This document shows, piece by piece, positions 8,260 through 15,405 of a DNA stretch of 16,677 bases (positions are counted from its first letter, which is position 1; each line of letters opens with the position of its first letter). The notes under the pieces were generated by a model, which was not told the DNA's origin, ran no database searches, and saw only the letters and a list, made by a program, of their open reading frames with translations. The position numbers and the translations under genes are program-made. The DNA lies in assembly GCA_021204565.1 (NCBI GenBank), contig JAJPZE010000126.1, positions 1-16,677 of the forward strand, read 5' to 3'. The DNA comes from Prevotella sp. (GTDB lineage Bacteria > Bacteroidota > Bacteroidia > Bacteroidales > Bacteroidaceae).

Positions 8260-9186
8260 TTATATCTTCTCCGCTATTCTAAGCTTTGCGCTGCGGCTTC
8301 GGGGGTTGTTCTTCAGCTCTTCTTCCGACGGAGTAATCACCTTGTTATTCACTTGCCGCATCGCCGCCCTGCACGTGCCGTAGAGGATGGCGTCCGCTTC
8401 TCCGCCGCCGGTGCTTGTTCGGAAAATGTTCTTAACTATTCTGTCCTCAATCGAATGATAAGTTATAACCGATATTCTGCCCCCTTGCCGGAGCAAACCG
8501 ACGGCATCCGTGAGCATCCGTTCTAAAGCTTCCGTCTCCTGATTAACCTCCATTCGCAACGCTTGAAACATCTTCGCCCGCTCTTTCTTCTCCCTCTCGC
8601 GGGGGAAGAGGGCGTCGGTCGCGCGGAGCAGATCCCCCGTCGTAACAATCGGTTTCGTCTGTCTCGCGGCTGCAATAACGCTTGCCAAGCGCCGCGCCTG
8701 ACGCAGTTCGCCGAAGTAATAGAATATGTCAGCAAGCCGCTCTTCACTCTCCTCGGCTAACAACTCCGCCGCAGTGCGCCCGCCGGAGCGGTTCATTCGC
8801 ATATCCAAAGGAGCGTCGAAACGAATAGAGAAACCGCGCGACGCATCGTCAAAATGGTGTGCCGACACGCCTAAATCGGCTATCAATCCGTCTATTTGCT
8901 CCACTCCGAAGTAACGCATCCAATTGTTCAGCCAGCGGAAATCGCTCCGTATGAACGTCAGGTTAGCGTCCTCAGGCACGTTCGCTTCCGCGTCCTCGTC
9001 GCGGTCGAAAGCGTAGAGATGTCCCCCGCCGACCGCCGTCAACCGCCGCAAAACCTCACGGGAATGACCGCCGCCGCCAAACGTTACGTCGACATAAACC
9101 CCGCCCGAACCGCTGATATTCAGCCCGCCGACGCTCTCCGAAAGGAGAACGGGCACGTGATAAGCCGATGTTGAAGAAGGTTGCAT
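8260..9186 (-). CDS. rsmH: RsmH (MraW), 16S rRNA m4C1402 methyltransferase
   Basis: RsmH uses S-adenosylmethionine to N4-methylate C1402 in the 16S rRNA decoding centre. I place the start at 9186, giving 308 residues that begin MQPSSTSAYHVPVLL. The HVPVLL segment is the usual family N-terminus. The frame stays open to 9339, but the extra 51 residues have no family match and lie upstream of the promoter at 9205-9240. Visible motifs are DVTFGGGGHS (33-42, SAM binding), AFDRDEDA (59-66), LIADLGVSAHH, LDMRMN and VITYHSIEDRIVKN near the C-terminus. It is the first gene of the dcw block here; mraZ, which often precedes it, is missing. The leader is short (about 13 nt if the promoter is right) and carries AAGG just before TATATG, a weak, close ribosome-binding site. 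Confidence 0.95.
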   Translation of the reverse strand: MQPSSTSAYHVPVLLSESVGGLNISGSGGVYVDVTFGGGGHSREVLRRLTAVGGGHLYAFDRDEDAEANVPEDANLTFIRSDFRWLNNWMRYFGVEQIDGLIADLGVSAHHFDDASRGFSIRFDAPLDMRMNRSGGRTAAELLAEESEERLADIFYYFGELRQARRLASVIAAARQTKPIVTTGDLLRATDALFPREREKKERAKMFQALRMEVNQETEALERMLTDAVGLLRQGGRISVITYHSIEDRIVKNIFRTSTGGGEADAILYGTCRAAMRQVNNKVITPSEEELKNNPRSRSAKLRIAEKI

Positions 9187-9204
9187 ATACCTTAAAAGAC
9201 CACG

Positions 9205-9240
9205 CAAAAGTAATGTAAAGGCACGGAAAAGACAAACAAA
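9205..9240 (-). promoter_or_regulatory. Bacteroidota-type promoter for rsmH and the dcw operon
   Basis: On the minus strand, TACTTTTG (9212-9205) matches the Bacteroidota -7 consensus TAnnTTTG exactly. Exactly 20 bp upstream is TTTG (9236-9233), the -33 element, preceded by another TTTG (9240-9237). Transcription would begin near 9199, about 13 nt before the rsmH ATG at 9186. This rules out the longer reading frame start at 9339. A weaker alternative lies a little upstream (TTG, 19 bp, TATTTTTTG). Confidence 0.75.
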
Positions 9241-9379
9241 AAATATGTTTTTATTGACTGCATACAACGCCTTATAAAGTGTATAACGCCGCCGGAGATG
9301 CACGGGAAAACAGCCTTGCCGGCCGGTTACGAGCGGCATAACATACGCTATAAACCCGTCAAACCACGATACCCATAAT

Positions 9380-9489
9380 GTAAAAGCGCCGCTCTTAGAG
9401 TGTAAAAGCGCCGTTCTTAGAGTGTAAAAGCGCCGCTTTTAGGGGGCAAAACCGCCGCTTTTAGAATACAAAACCGCCGCTTTTAGGTT
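9380..9489. repeat. Five tandem 22-bp palindromic repeats upstream of rsmH
   Basis: Five contiguous 22-bp units lie at 9380-9401, 9402-9423, 9424-9445, 9446-9467 and 9468-9489. Within the unit, positions 3-6 (AAAA), 8-12 (CGCCG), 14 (T) and 16-19 (TTAG) are identical in all five. Unit 3 contains a perfect dyad, TAAAAGCG-C-CGCTTTTA, with 8-bp arms around one central base. Units 1 and 2 differ from it only in the right arm, units 4 and 5 only in the left arm. A one-base centre cannot form a hairpin loop, so a protein-binding DNA dyad is more likely than an RNA stem. The array lies about 140 bp upstream of the rsmH promoter and 60 bp beyond the GH5 terminator. Confidence 0.9.
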
Positions 9490-9550
9490 ATCATTACTGC
9501 ATAATGAGGCGGGAAGAATTATGTGGAGAGCGCAACAAACCACGTGTAAA

Positions 9551-9575
9551 GAGCGGGCGCAAGCTATGCCCGCTC
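9551..9575 (-). terminator. Stem-loop, probable terminator of the GH5 operon
   Basis: A perfect 8-bp stem GAGCGGGC/GCCCGCTC (9551-9558 with 9568-9575) encloses a 9-nt loop. On the minus strand it lies about 50 nt past the GH5 stop and is followed by TTTACACG, only a short T run. It is therefore a plausible but weak intrinsic terminator separating the GH5 operon from the dcw block. The plus strand follows it with CGTTCTTT, so weak bidirectional action is possible. Confidence 0.55.
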
Positions 9576-9626
9576 CGTTCTTTGCAATGGGGAATATTCC
9601 CGACAACTACGTCAACCGGCTGCCGG

Positions 9627-10934
9627 TTACATGACAACGAACTTCTTTCCCCCTTTTATATATATGCCTTTCGACGGATGAATTACGCGCTTGCCGGTAA
9701 GGTCGTATATCGGCATATCGGTTGTTTCGCCGCTCAATAGATTAATATCGCGCACGCCGCCTGTGTATCCCCCGTCGCCGTAAAAACCGGTTATGATTGC
9801 GTCTTTTATGTCCGGCTTCGTCCATTGGGGTACGCTCCTGTCCGCTCCGTCCGACAGAGTCATCCAATAAAACGGGGCATAACCGTATTCGCGGGCGAGG
9901 CGTATATATCCTTTGGTGAAGCCTAAGAACAGCTCGGGATTATCGGCATATGCACCGGCATCCAACGAGCCGCACTCCCCGAGAATGACCGGCGCGCCTT
10001 TCGACATCAGGTTTTGTTTTACTTTTTCAAAGCATTGGCGCGTCCCGTCCAGACTTTCTTCGAGCGCGGAGCCGAGCGAAGGATAATAATGCACTTCGAA
10101 GATGATGTGCTCCTGAGCGTCGTCTGCCGGGTAATTCATATTTACAAGCGGGTCAACAAGGTGATTATTCCAACTCCCGTCCCCCGAACATGCGGCGTAA
10201 GTACATAAGACAAGGTTGCGCTCGGCATTGTTTCCGCCCGTCGCTCTGACAGCGTCGACAAAACTCTGTGCATAGTTGTTAATCGCCGAATACGCATCCG
10301 CGGCAACGGCGGAATCATATCCCGACGGCGTGCCGAACGAAGCGAAGCACCACGAATCATACTCATCGAGCATCTCGTTATATGCCTCGAAGAGGAGCCG
10401 CTCGTCGTAATCCTTAAACTCATCGGCTATATTTGTCCAAAGCGTTTCATACCTCGCCCTTGCGTCGGAGTACGTTTCGCCGGCGGCACGAAGCCACGCC
10501 GTGTTCGCCGAACCCGTATCGTGATGTACGTTTAATATGCAATAAAGCCCGGCATCTATTACATAATCGACAACCTCGTGCACACGTTTCATCCACTCGC
10601 TGTCGACGTTGCCGTCCGCGTCTGCGTGCGGATACCACGTTACGGGCACACGTATTGCGCCGAATCCGGCGTCCCGAAACATCTCGAAAAGCTCCGGCTC
10701 GGTTACCGGTTGCCCCCAAGCGGTCTCGTATGCAGCGGGGGTGCAGTCGGTCCAAAGCTCTATCCACATATTGTCAAGATCCCCCGAATTGCTGTCGAGA
10801 GTGTTGCCGAGGTTCCAGCCGACCCGCATATTCGCCACGGCGGATGCGGCGTTCTCAAACGTTTGAGCCTCGCCCGTAATCGTTGCCGACGCGGCTATGA
10901 TAAAGACAAATATAATTACAAACGCTCTCTTCAT
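9627..10934 (-). CDS. Secreted GH5-family endoglucanase-like glycoside hydrolase
   Basis: A retaining beta-glycanase of family GH5, probably acting on beta-1,4-glucan or a related hemicellulose outside the inner membrane. The 435-residue product opens with a signal peptide (about 1-23, MKRAF then a hydrophobic core). The GH5 (beta/alpha)8 barrel follows: VGWNLGNTLDS (38-48), TAWGQP (71-76), IRVPVTW (94-100), VHHDTG (136-141), acid/base Glu187 in EAYNEM, EVHYY (280-284) and nucleophile Glu320 in ILGECGS. The pattern most resembles subfamily 4, though substrate cannot be read from sequence. The last 40 residues (MPIYDLTGKRV then SKGIYIKGGKKFVV) resemble C-terminal sorting tails of Bacteroidota exported enzymes. 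The ATG overlaps the upstream methyltransferase stop by one base (TAATG), so translation is likely coupled. It is the last gene of its operon. Confidence 0.9.
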   Translation of the reverse strand: MKRAFVIIFVFIIAASATITGEAQTFENAASAVANMRVGWNLGNTLDSNSGDLDNMWIELWTDCTPAAYETAWGQPVTEPELFEMFRDAGFGAIRVPVTWYPHADADGNVDSEWMKRVHEVVDYVIDAGLYCILNVHHDTGSANTAWLRAAGETYSDARARYETLWTNIADEFKDYDERLLFEAYNEMLDEYDSWCFASFGTPSGYDSAVAADAYSAINNYAQSFVDAVRATGGNNAERNLVLCTYAACSGDGSWNNHLVDPLVNMNYPADDAQEHIIFEVHYYPSLGSALEESLDGTRQCFEKVKQNLMSKGAPVILGECGSLDAGAYADNPELFLGFTKGYIRLAREYGYAPFYWMTLSDGADRSVPQWTKPDIKDAIITGFYGDGGYTGGVRDINLLSGETTDMPIYDLTGKRVIHPSKGIYIKGGKKFVVM

Positions 10935-11734
10935 TATTTTAATAAGTTTCTTTGGCGCACTGCCTCAAAGACAAGAACGGCGGTGCTGATTGATACATTA
11001 AGCGAATCGAGACACCCGCACATAGGGATACGCACGTGCCGGTCGGCGTTCCCGCGCCACAGCTCCGTGAGTCCCGTCGCCTCGTTCCCCACCACAAGCG
11101 CCGTTGCGGGGCGCATATCAACCCGCGTATACGGCTCGGAGTCTTGCAACTGAGCCGTAAGAATGCTTACGCCACGTCCCTTTAAGAACGCTATGCACTC
11201 CGCCGACGTGCAGCATATTGTCGGGACGGTGAATACCGCCCCTATTGAACTGCGAATTACGTTCGGATTATACAAATCGGTCGAAGTGTCGCAAACGAAC
11301 ACCGCAGATACGTTCGCGGCGTCCGCCGTGCGCAGGATTGCCCCGATATTGCCCGGCTTCTCCACGCCCTCGACGGCGATATAAAGAGGGTTATTCGCCG
11401 CCGGGAGGTCGTCAAACGCAAGTTTCTTCGCCCGTACAACCGCGATTATCCCCTCCGTTCCGCCCCGGTATGCCGCGCGCTCGTATACGTTCCGGGCAAG
11501 CGCATACGCGGGTTTGGTCTTTATCAATGTCGCAAGAGGCTCGAAAGGTTGTAATATCTCCGGGCAGAAGAATACCGCTACAACCTCGAATCCGGCACTT
11601 AGACAATGAGTCAGCTCGCGTCTCCCCTCAACCACGAACAGACCTTCTTCGGCGCGTGCCCCCGCTTTTTGTCCGAGGAGAAGCAAGTGCTTGATTTTCG
11701 TGTTCTGCGTGCTTGTAATCCGTTCGGGTGTCAT
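10934..11734 (-). CDS. TrmH/SpoU-family RNA 2'-O-methyltransferase
   Basis: A cytoplasmic SPOUT-class methyltransferase that uses S-adenosylmethionine to methylate a ribose 2'-OH in rRNA or tRNA; the exact target is unknown. The 266-residue product has an N-terminal substrate-binding domain (ITSTQNTKIKHLLLL, then FVVEGRREL at 33-41) and a C-terminal knotted catalytic domain. The three SpoU motifs are intact: EKPGNIGAILRT (125-136), VVGNEATGL (214-222) and IPMCGCLDSLNVSIS (236-250). Length and layout fit the RlmB/TrmH-like proteins with an RNA 2'-O ribose methyltransferase substrate-binding domain. It starts 3 bp after the GH2 stop and overlaps GH5 by one base, an odd place for a housekeeping RNA-modifying gene between two secreted glycosidases. 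Family is certain, specific RNA site is not. Confidence 0.92.
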   Translation of the reverse strand: MTPERITSTQNTKIKHLLLLGQKAGARAEEGLFVVEGRRELTHCLSAGFEVVAVFFCPEILQPFEPLATLIKTKPAYALARNVYERAAYRGGTEGIIAVVRAKKLAFDDLPAANNPLYIAVEGVEKPGNIGAILRTADAANVSAVFVCDTSTDLYNPNVIRSSIGAVFTVPTICCTSAECIAFLKGRGVSILTAQLQDSEPYTRVDMRPATALVVGNEATGLTELWRGNADRHVRIPMCGCLDSLNVSISTAVLVFEAVRQRNLLK

Positions 11735-11737
11735 ACA

Positions 11738-14218
11738 TTATTCAATATATGAACTCATATCAACCGCGCACTCCGCCAATCCGTCGCCCGAACAGACGAG
11801 CCGTATGTCCCCGGCCGTCTTCGTGGTTTGAATAATCACTTGCGCGTGCCCGTTGAATGCCGGGAATGCAAACGACTTGCAGTTAATATCCTCGGGATGA
11901 TCTATAACCCCGCACGCCGGGTCGCCATTACCCGCGCCAATTATCCTGCCCTCTCCCGTAAGGCTGAACGTCAGCTCCGGGCAAGCGTCAGGCACGAAAC
12001 GGTCTTTCCCGTCGGTAAGATCAATATTCACAACCGCCACGTCCTGCCCGTCGGCAACCAACATCGTGCGGTCGGCATATGCCTTTATACGCGCCGCATT
12101 TTCCGATGTTTCAACCGTATCAACCGCAACTGCTTCGCCGCCGATGTAACCCTTTGCAACCACCCTGCCCGGCTTATACACCGCTTTCCAAGAGGCGTGT
12201 CCGCCCTGAGGCATAGGTTGGCGCCCGAGCGCTTCGCCGTTGACATTAAGCGAGACCTCTTCGCAATTCGAATACGCCCAAATATCTATCGTCCCGCCTT
12301 CGTGCCCCGAGAGATTCCAATGGGGAAGTATGTGAACCGACGGGGTATCCGTCCAAACCCCTTTAAGGTAGTGCGCCTCGTCCTTGAAGAAACCGCAATA
12401 ATCGAGTACGCCGAACTCGGAGTCGTGCGCAGGGTACGTCAACGGGTTCGGCTCCCCGCGATAATCAAAGCCCGTCCAAAAGAAACAGCCCGCCGCCCAA
12501 GGGGTCGCGCCGTAAAAACGCCAACCACGCTCAACGCCTTGTGTATAACTCTCAGGCGTATTCTGTGCCGATAACGGATTATAATCCACGCCGTGAAGAC
12601 TGTCGGCAGGTATTCTGTTGAGCGACACCATACGTCCCGGCACGTCCTCATAGTTGAAATATACGCCCCGCGTACCGCAACCGGTAGTCTCCTCAGTACC
12701 CGCAATTACGCGGTCGGGATATTCGTTCCGGCGGTTGTAAACGTCGTTTTGGACAATATAATTGTACCCCGCAACGTCTGTTCCCTTTATCAATTCCGTC
12801 CCCCCGGCGTTAGCTACGGTCGAGCGTCTGGTGGGGTCGAGGCGGCGCGTAATCTCCCTCATGGATGCCGCAACGCGCGTCCCCGTAACGCTGTTCTCCA
12901 ATCCCCACTCCTCATTACCGTCGCTCCAAAGAATGATGCACGGATGATTGCGGTCGCGACGGATAAAGTTCTCCAACAGACGCACGTGATAATCATTAGT
13001 CCCCATCAGGCGGTTCTCCTCGACAACAAGTATGCCCTCCTCGTCGCAAATATCTAATAACGCCGGCGAAACCGGGTTATGTGCTGTGCGGCAACTATTG
13101 CAACCGAACGCCTTAAGCCGCTTCACGCGCCACCGCATAAGCGCTTCCGGCATGGCTGTGCCTGCTCCGGCGTGATCCTGATGTATGTTCACGCCTTTAA
13201 GTTTGATATTCCGCCCGTTGAGGAAGAACCCGTTCTCCGCCGTGAACTCCACTCTCCTTATCCCCGTGCGCGTAACGTACGTATCAACGGTTGCGCCGTC
13301 ACGGATAACCTCAGTACGTATCTCGTAGAGATAGGGCGTATCTAAATCCCAGAGATTGGGGCGGTCGACATTGATATGAATATCGTTAATGCTTGCCTTG
13401 TCTTTCGCTCCGACGTGCAACAAACGGTCGTCAGCCCGCCCCGCTTCACGTCCGGCGCCGTCTATGAGCGTCGTTCGTATAATGCAGTCCGCCGCCGCAA
13501 GCGAGCTGTTCTCTATCTCCGTCTCGACAGTGAGCAGTGCCGAAGAGTAATCAGCGCTTATGTCCGAATACGCGAAAGTGCCGAACGCTCCGACGTGCAC
13601 CTCAGCTTCTTTAACCAGCCATACGTCCCGGTAGATGCCCGCACCCTCGTAAAACCAACCCTCCGCCAGTGTTGCGTCGGCGCGCACGCATACAAGATTG
13701 TCGCCGCCGTAATTGATATAATCGGTTATGTCGTACACTTGCGTCGCATATCCGCTCGGCTCCGACCCCATATAAACGCCGTTGAACCAAACCCGCGCAT
13801 CACGATAAATGCCGTCAAACTGCAGGTATAAGTGCCGTCCGAGGTCGGTTTCGGGTATCTTGACATGCAACCGGTACCAACCGACAGATGTCTCCGGATA
13901 CTTATAACCGACGGGTTTATATCCGTGCGAATGTGATGCGTCCGCATCGTAAGGCAAGGTCGTTGCCCAGTCGTGCGGCACGCGGACCTCCCGCCACTCT
14001 CCATCGTCGAACGCCGGAGCGTAGGGTCCGGCGTTGTGGAGCGACGCCGCTTTGGTCAAATAGTTGAAGTATTCCGTGCCGCAACCGAAGTCTTTGACCG
14101 GGTCGGAGGCGTTGCCGAAAGCGAAACGCCATCCCTCGTCCAAGCGTATCTTCTCCCTTTGCGCCCCGGCAGAGAGGGTCAGCAATAAAGTCAAAGCTAA
14201 GATAAGGAGACGTTTCAT
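11738..14218 (-). CDS. Exported GH2-family glycosidase, beta-galactosidase-like, with DUF4982
   Basis: A retaining exo-glycosidase of family GH2, probably releasing beta-linked sugars such as galactose in the periplasm or at the surface. The 826-residue product has a signal peptide (1 to about 20, LLILALTLLLTLSAGAQ). Domains in order are a jelly-roll sugar-binding domain (about 25-205, with VPHDW at 80-84 and GWYRLHV), an immunoglobulin-like domain (about 210-322), the catalytic barrel (about 325-620) and DUF4982/GH2 C-terminal beta domains (about 630-826). The acid/base is Glu436 in WSDGNEEWG; Glu509 in VIAGTEETTG is the likely nucleophile. RTAHNP (377-382) is a typical GH2 substrate-site motif. 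It starts 19 bp after the aminotransferase stop and ends 3 bp before the methyltransferase. No lipoprotein cysteine or sorting tail is seen. Galactosidase activity is likely but not proven; other GH2 activities are possible. Confidence 0.9.
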   Translation of the reverse strand: MKRLLILALTLLLTLSAGAQREKIRLDEGWRFAFGNASDPVKDFGCGTEYFNYLTKAASLHNAGPYAPAFDDGEWREVRVPHDWATTLPYDADASHSHGYKPVGYKYPETSVGWYRLHVKIPETDLGRHLYLQFDGIYRDARVWFNGVYMGSEPSGYATQVYDITDYINYGGDNLVCVRADATLAEGWFYEGAGIYRDVWLVKEAEVHVGAFGTFAYSDISADYSSALLTVETEIENSSLAAADCIIRTTLIDGAGREAGRADDRLLHVGAKDKASINDIHINVDRPNLWDLDTPYLYEIRTEVIRDGATVDTYVTRTGIRRVEFTAENGFFLNGRNIKLKGVNIHQDHAGAGTAMPEALMRWRVKRLKAFGCNSCRTAHNPVSPALLDICDEEGILVVEENRLMGTNDYHVRLLENFIRRDRNHPCIILWSDGNEEWGLENSVTGTRVAASMREITRRLDPTRRSTVANAGGTELIKGTDVAGYNYIVQNDVYNRRNEYPDRVIAGTEETTGCGTRGVYFNYEDVPGRMVSLNRIPADSLHGVDYNPLSAQNTPESYTQGVERGWRFYGATPWAAGCFFWTGFDYRGEPNPLTYPAHDSEFGVLDYCGFFKDEAHYLKGVWTDTPSVHILPHWNLSGHEGGTIDIWAYSNCEEVSLNVNGEALGRQPMPQGGHASWKAVYKPGRVVAKGYIGGEAVAVDTVETSENAARIKAYADRTMLVADGQDVAVVNIDLTDGKDRFVPDACPELTFSLTGEGRIIGAGNGDPACGVIDHPEDINCKSFAFPAFNGHAQVIIQTTKTAGDIRLVCSGDGLAECAVDMSSYIE

Positions 14219-14237
14219 AACCGGATTAAGATATGTA

Positions 14238-15401
14238 TTAAATGCGCTTCACCACCTCCGCCATGCGCCTCAGACCCTCCGTCATCCTCGCTCGCGGGCA
14301 GGCGATATTTATGCGCAAATGCTGCTCTCCGGCGGGATCGCCGTACATCGCTCCGCCGTTTACCCACACTTTTCCCTCACGTAACAAACGCTCGGACAGC
14401 GTCTCCGCATCAATACCGAGCGCGCTCACGTCCGCCCAAACAAGATATGTGCCCTCCAAACGGCATACCCTCACGCGGGGCATCTCACGGGCGAAGAAAC
14501 GGCGCAAGGCAAGGTAATTATCGTAAAGATACGCGCAGAGAGCGTCGAGCCAGTCCGCTCCCTCGTCGTACGCCGCTTGTAAAGCGACGATGCCGAATGT
14601 GTTCAAGTCGCACACCTCGTTGTCATTCACAGCGCGGTCAATTAGTTTTCTCCAATCGGGATTGTCGCAGATGATGTTCGCAATCTGCAGTCCCGCGAGG
14701 TTAAACCCTTTCGTGGGCGAGACAAGGGTGATGTTCCGCCCCGGCATATTTGATACCGAAGCGAAGGGAATATATCTGTATCCGGGCATCACTATCTCGC
14801 AGTGTATCTCGTCGGAGACGACAATCACTCCGTTGCGGGCGCATATCTCGCCGAGCCGTTGCAACTCTTCCGCCGTCCAGACCCTGCCCGTAGGGTTGTG
14901 AGGATTGCAGAGGATGAAGAGCTTCGTATCGGGTTTGGCGGCGCGCCGCTCGAAGTCGTCAAAGTCGATAACGAAGCTGTCGCCGAACGCTTTAAGGGGC
15001 GACATCTCCGCTCTGCACCCGTTATTTCTTACCGAAGAGAAGAAACAGTTATACGCCGGCGTATGAAAGAGAACGCCGTCGCCCGGCTTGGTCAATGCCT
15101 TAATCACGCACGAGGTTGCCGCGACCACGCCCGGAACCGGCATAATCCAATCCTTTTGAATGTCGAGAGCGTGCCGGCGGCGAAACCAATTGATAACCGA
15201 CGAGTAATAACTTCCCGGCACAACGTTATAACCGAATACGCCGTGGTCGAGCCGTTTCTCAAGTGCGGCGATGATTGAAGGCGCCGCACGGAAATCCATA
15301 TCCGCTATCCACATCGGCAGGACATCATCCCCGACACCCTCGCTCCACTTCAGACAGCCGCTCCCCCGACGGAAAGTCAGAAAGTCGAAATCATATTTCA
15401 T
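14238..15401 (-). CDS. MalY/PatB-type PLP-dependent aminotransferase or C-S lyase
   Basis: A cytoplasmic fold-type I PLP enzyme of the MalY/PatB group, whose members cleave cystathionine or other cysteine S-conjugates to thiol, pyruvate and ammonia. The 387-residue product shows the group's N-terminus LPMWIADMDF (28-37), GYN (57-59), LCNPHNPTGRVW (164-175), SDEIHCE with Asp197 (196-202) contacting the PLP ring nitrogen, and SPTKGFNLAGL (228-238) where Lys231 forms the Schiff base. LRINIACPR near the C-terminus supplies the carboxylate-binding arginine. It starts 4 bp after the trxB stop, so a role in thiol or sulfur amino-acid metabolism beside thioredoxin reductase is plausible. Plain aminotransferase activity cannot be excluded. 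Confidence 0.9.
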   Translation of the reverse strand: MKYDFDFLTFRRGSGCLKWSEGVGDDVLPMWIADMDFRAAPSIIAALEKRLDHGVFGYNVVPGSYYSSVINWFRRRHALDIQKDWIMPVPGVVAATSCVIKALTKPGDGVLFHTPAYNCFFSSVRNNGCRAEMSPLKAFGDSFVIDFDDFERRAAKPDTKLFILCNPHNPTGRVWTAEELQRLGEICARNGVIVVSDEIHCEIVMPGYRYIPFASVSNMPGRNITLVSPTKGFNLAGLQIANIICDNPDWRKLIDRAVNDNEVCDLNTFGIVALQAAYDEGADWLDALCAYLYDNYLALRRFFAREMPRVRVCRLEGTYLVWADVSALGIDAETLSERLLREGKVWVNGGAMYGDPAGEQHLRINIACPRARMTEGLRRMAEVVKRI

Positions 15402-15405
15402 CGCT

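Noticed and set aside
9380..9489. CRISPR array
   Set aside because: The units are contiguous 22-mers with no unique spacers, and no cas genes are present.
9322..9630. GCCGGTTAC occurring at 9322-9330 and 9622-9630
   Set aside because: A 9-bp match in a GC-rich region is compatible with chance, and the flanks do not align.
9504..9740. Plus-strand frame of 78 codons between the repeat array and GH5
   Set aside because: It overlaps the GH5 3' end on the other strand, spans the putative terminator, resembles no family and has no promoter.
11828..12574. Plus-strand frame of 248 codons opposite the GH2 gene
   Set aside because: It is antisense to the DUF4982 and C-terminal region of a clear GH2 protein and has Arg-rich shadow composition.
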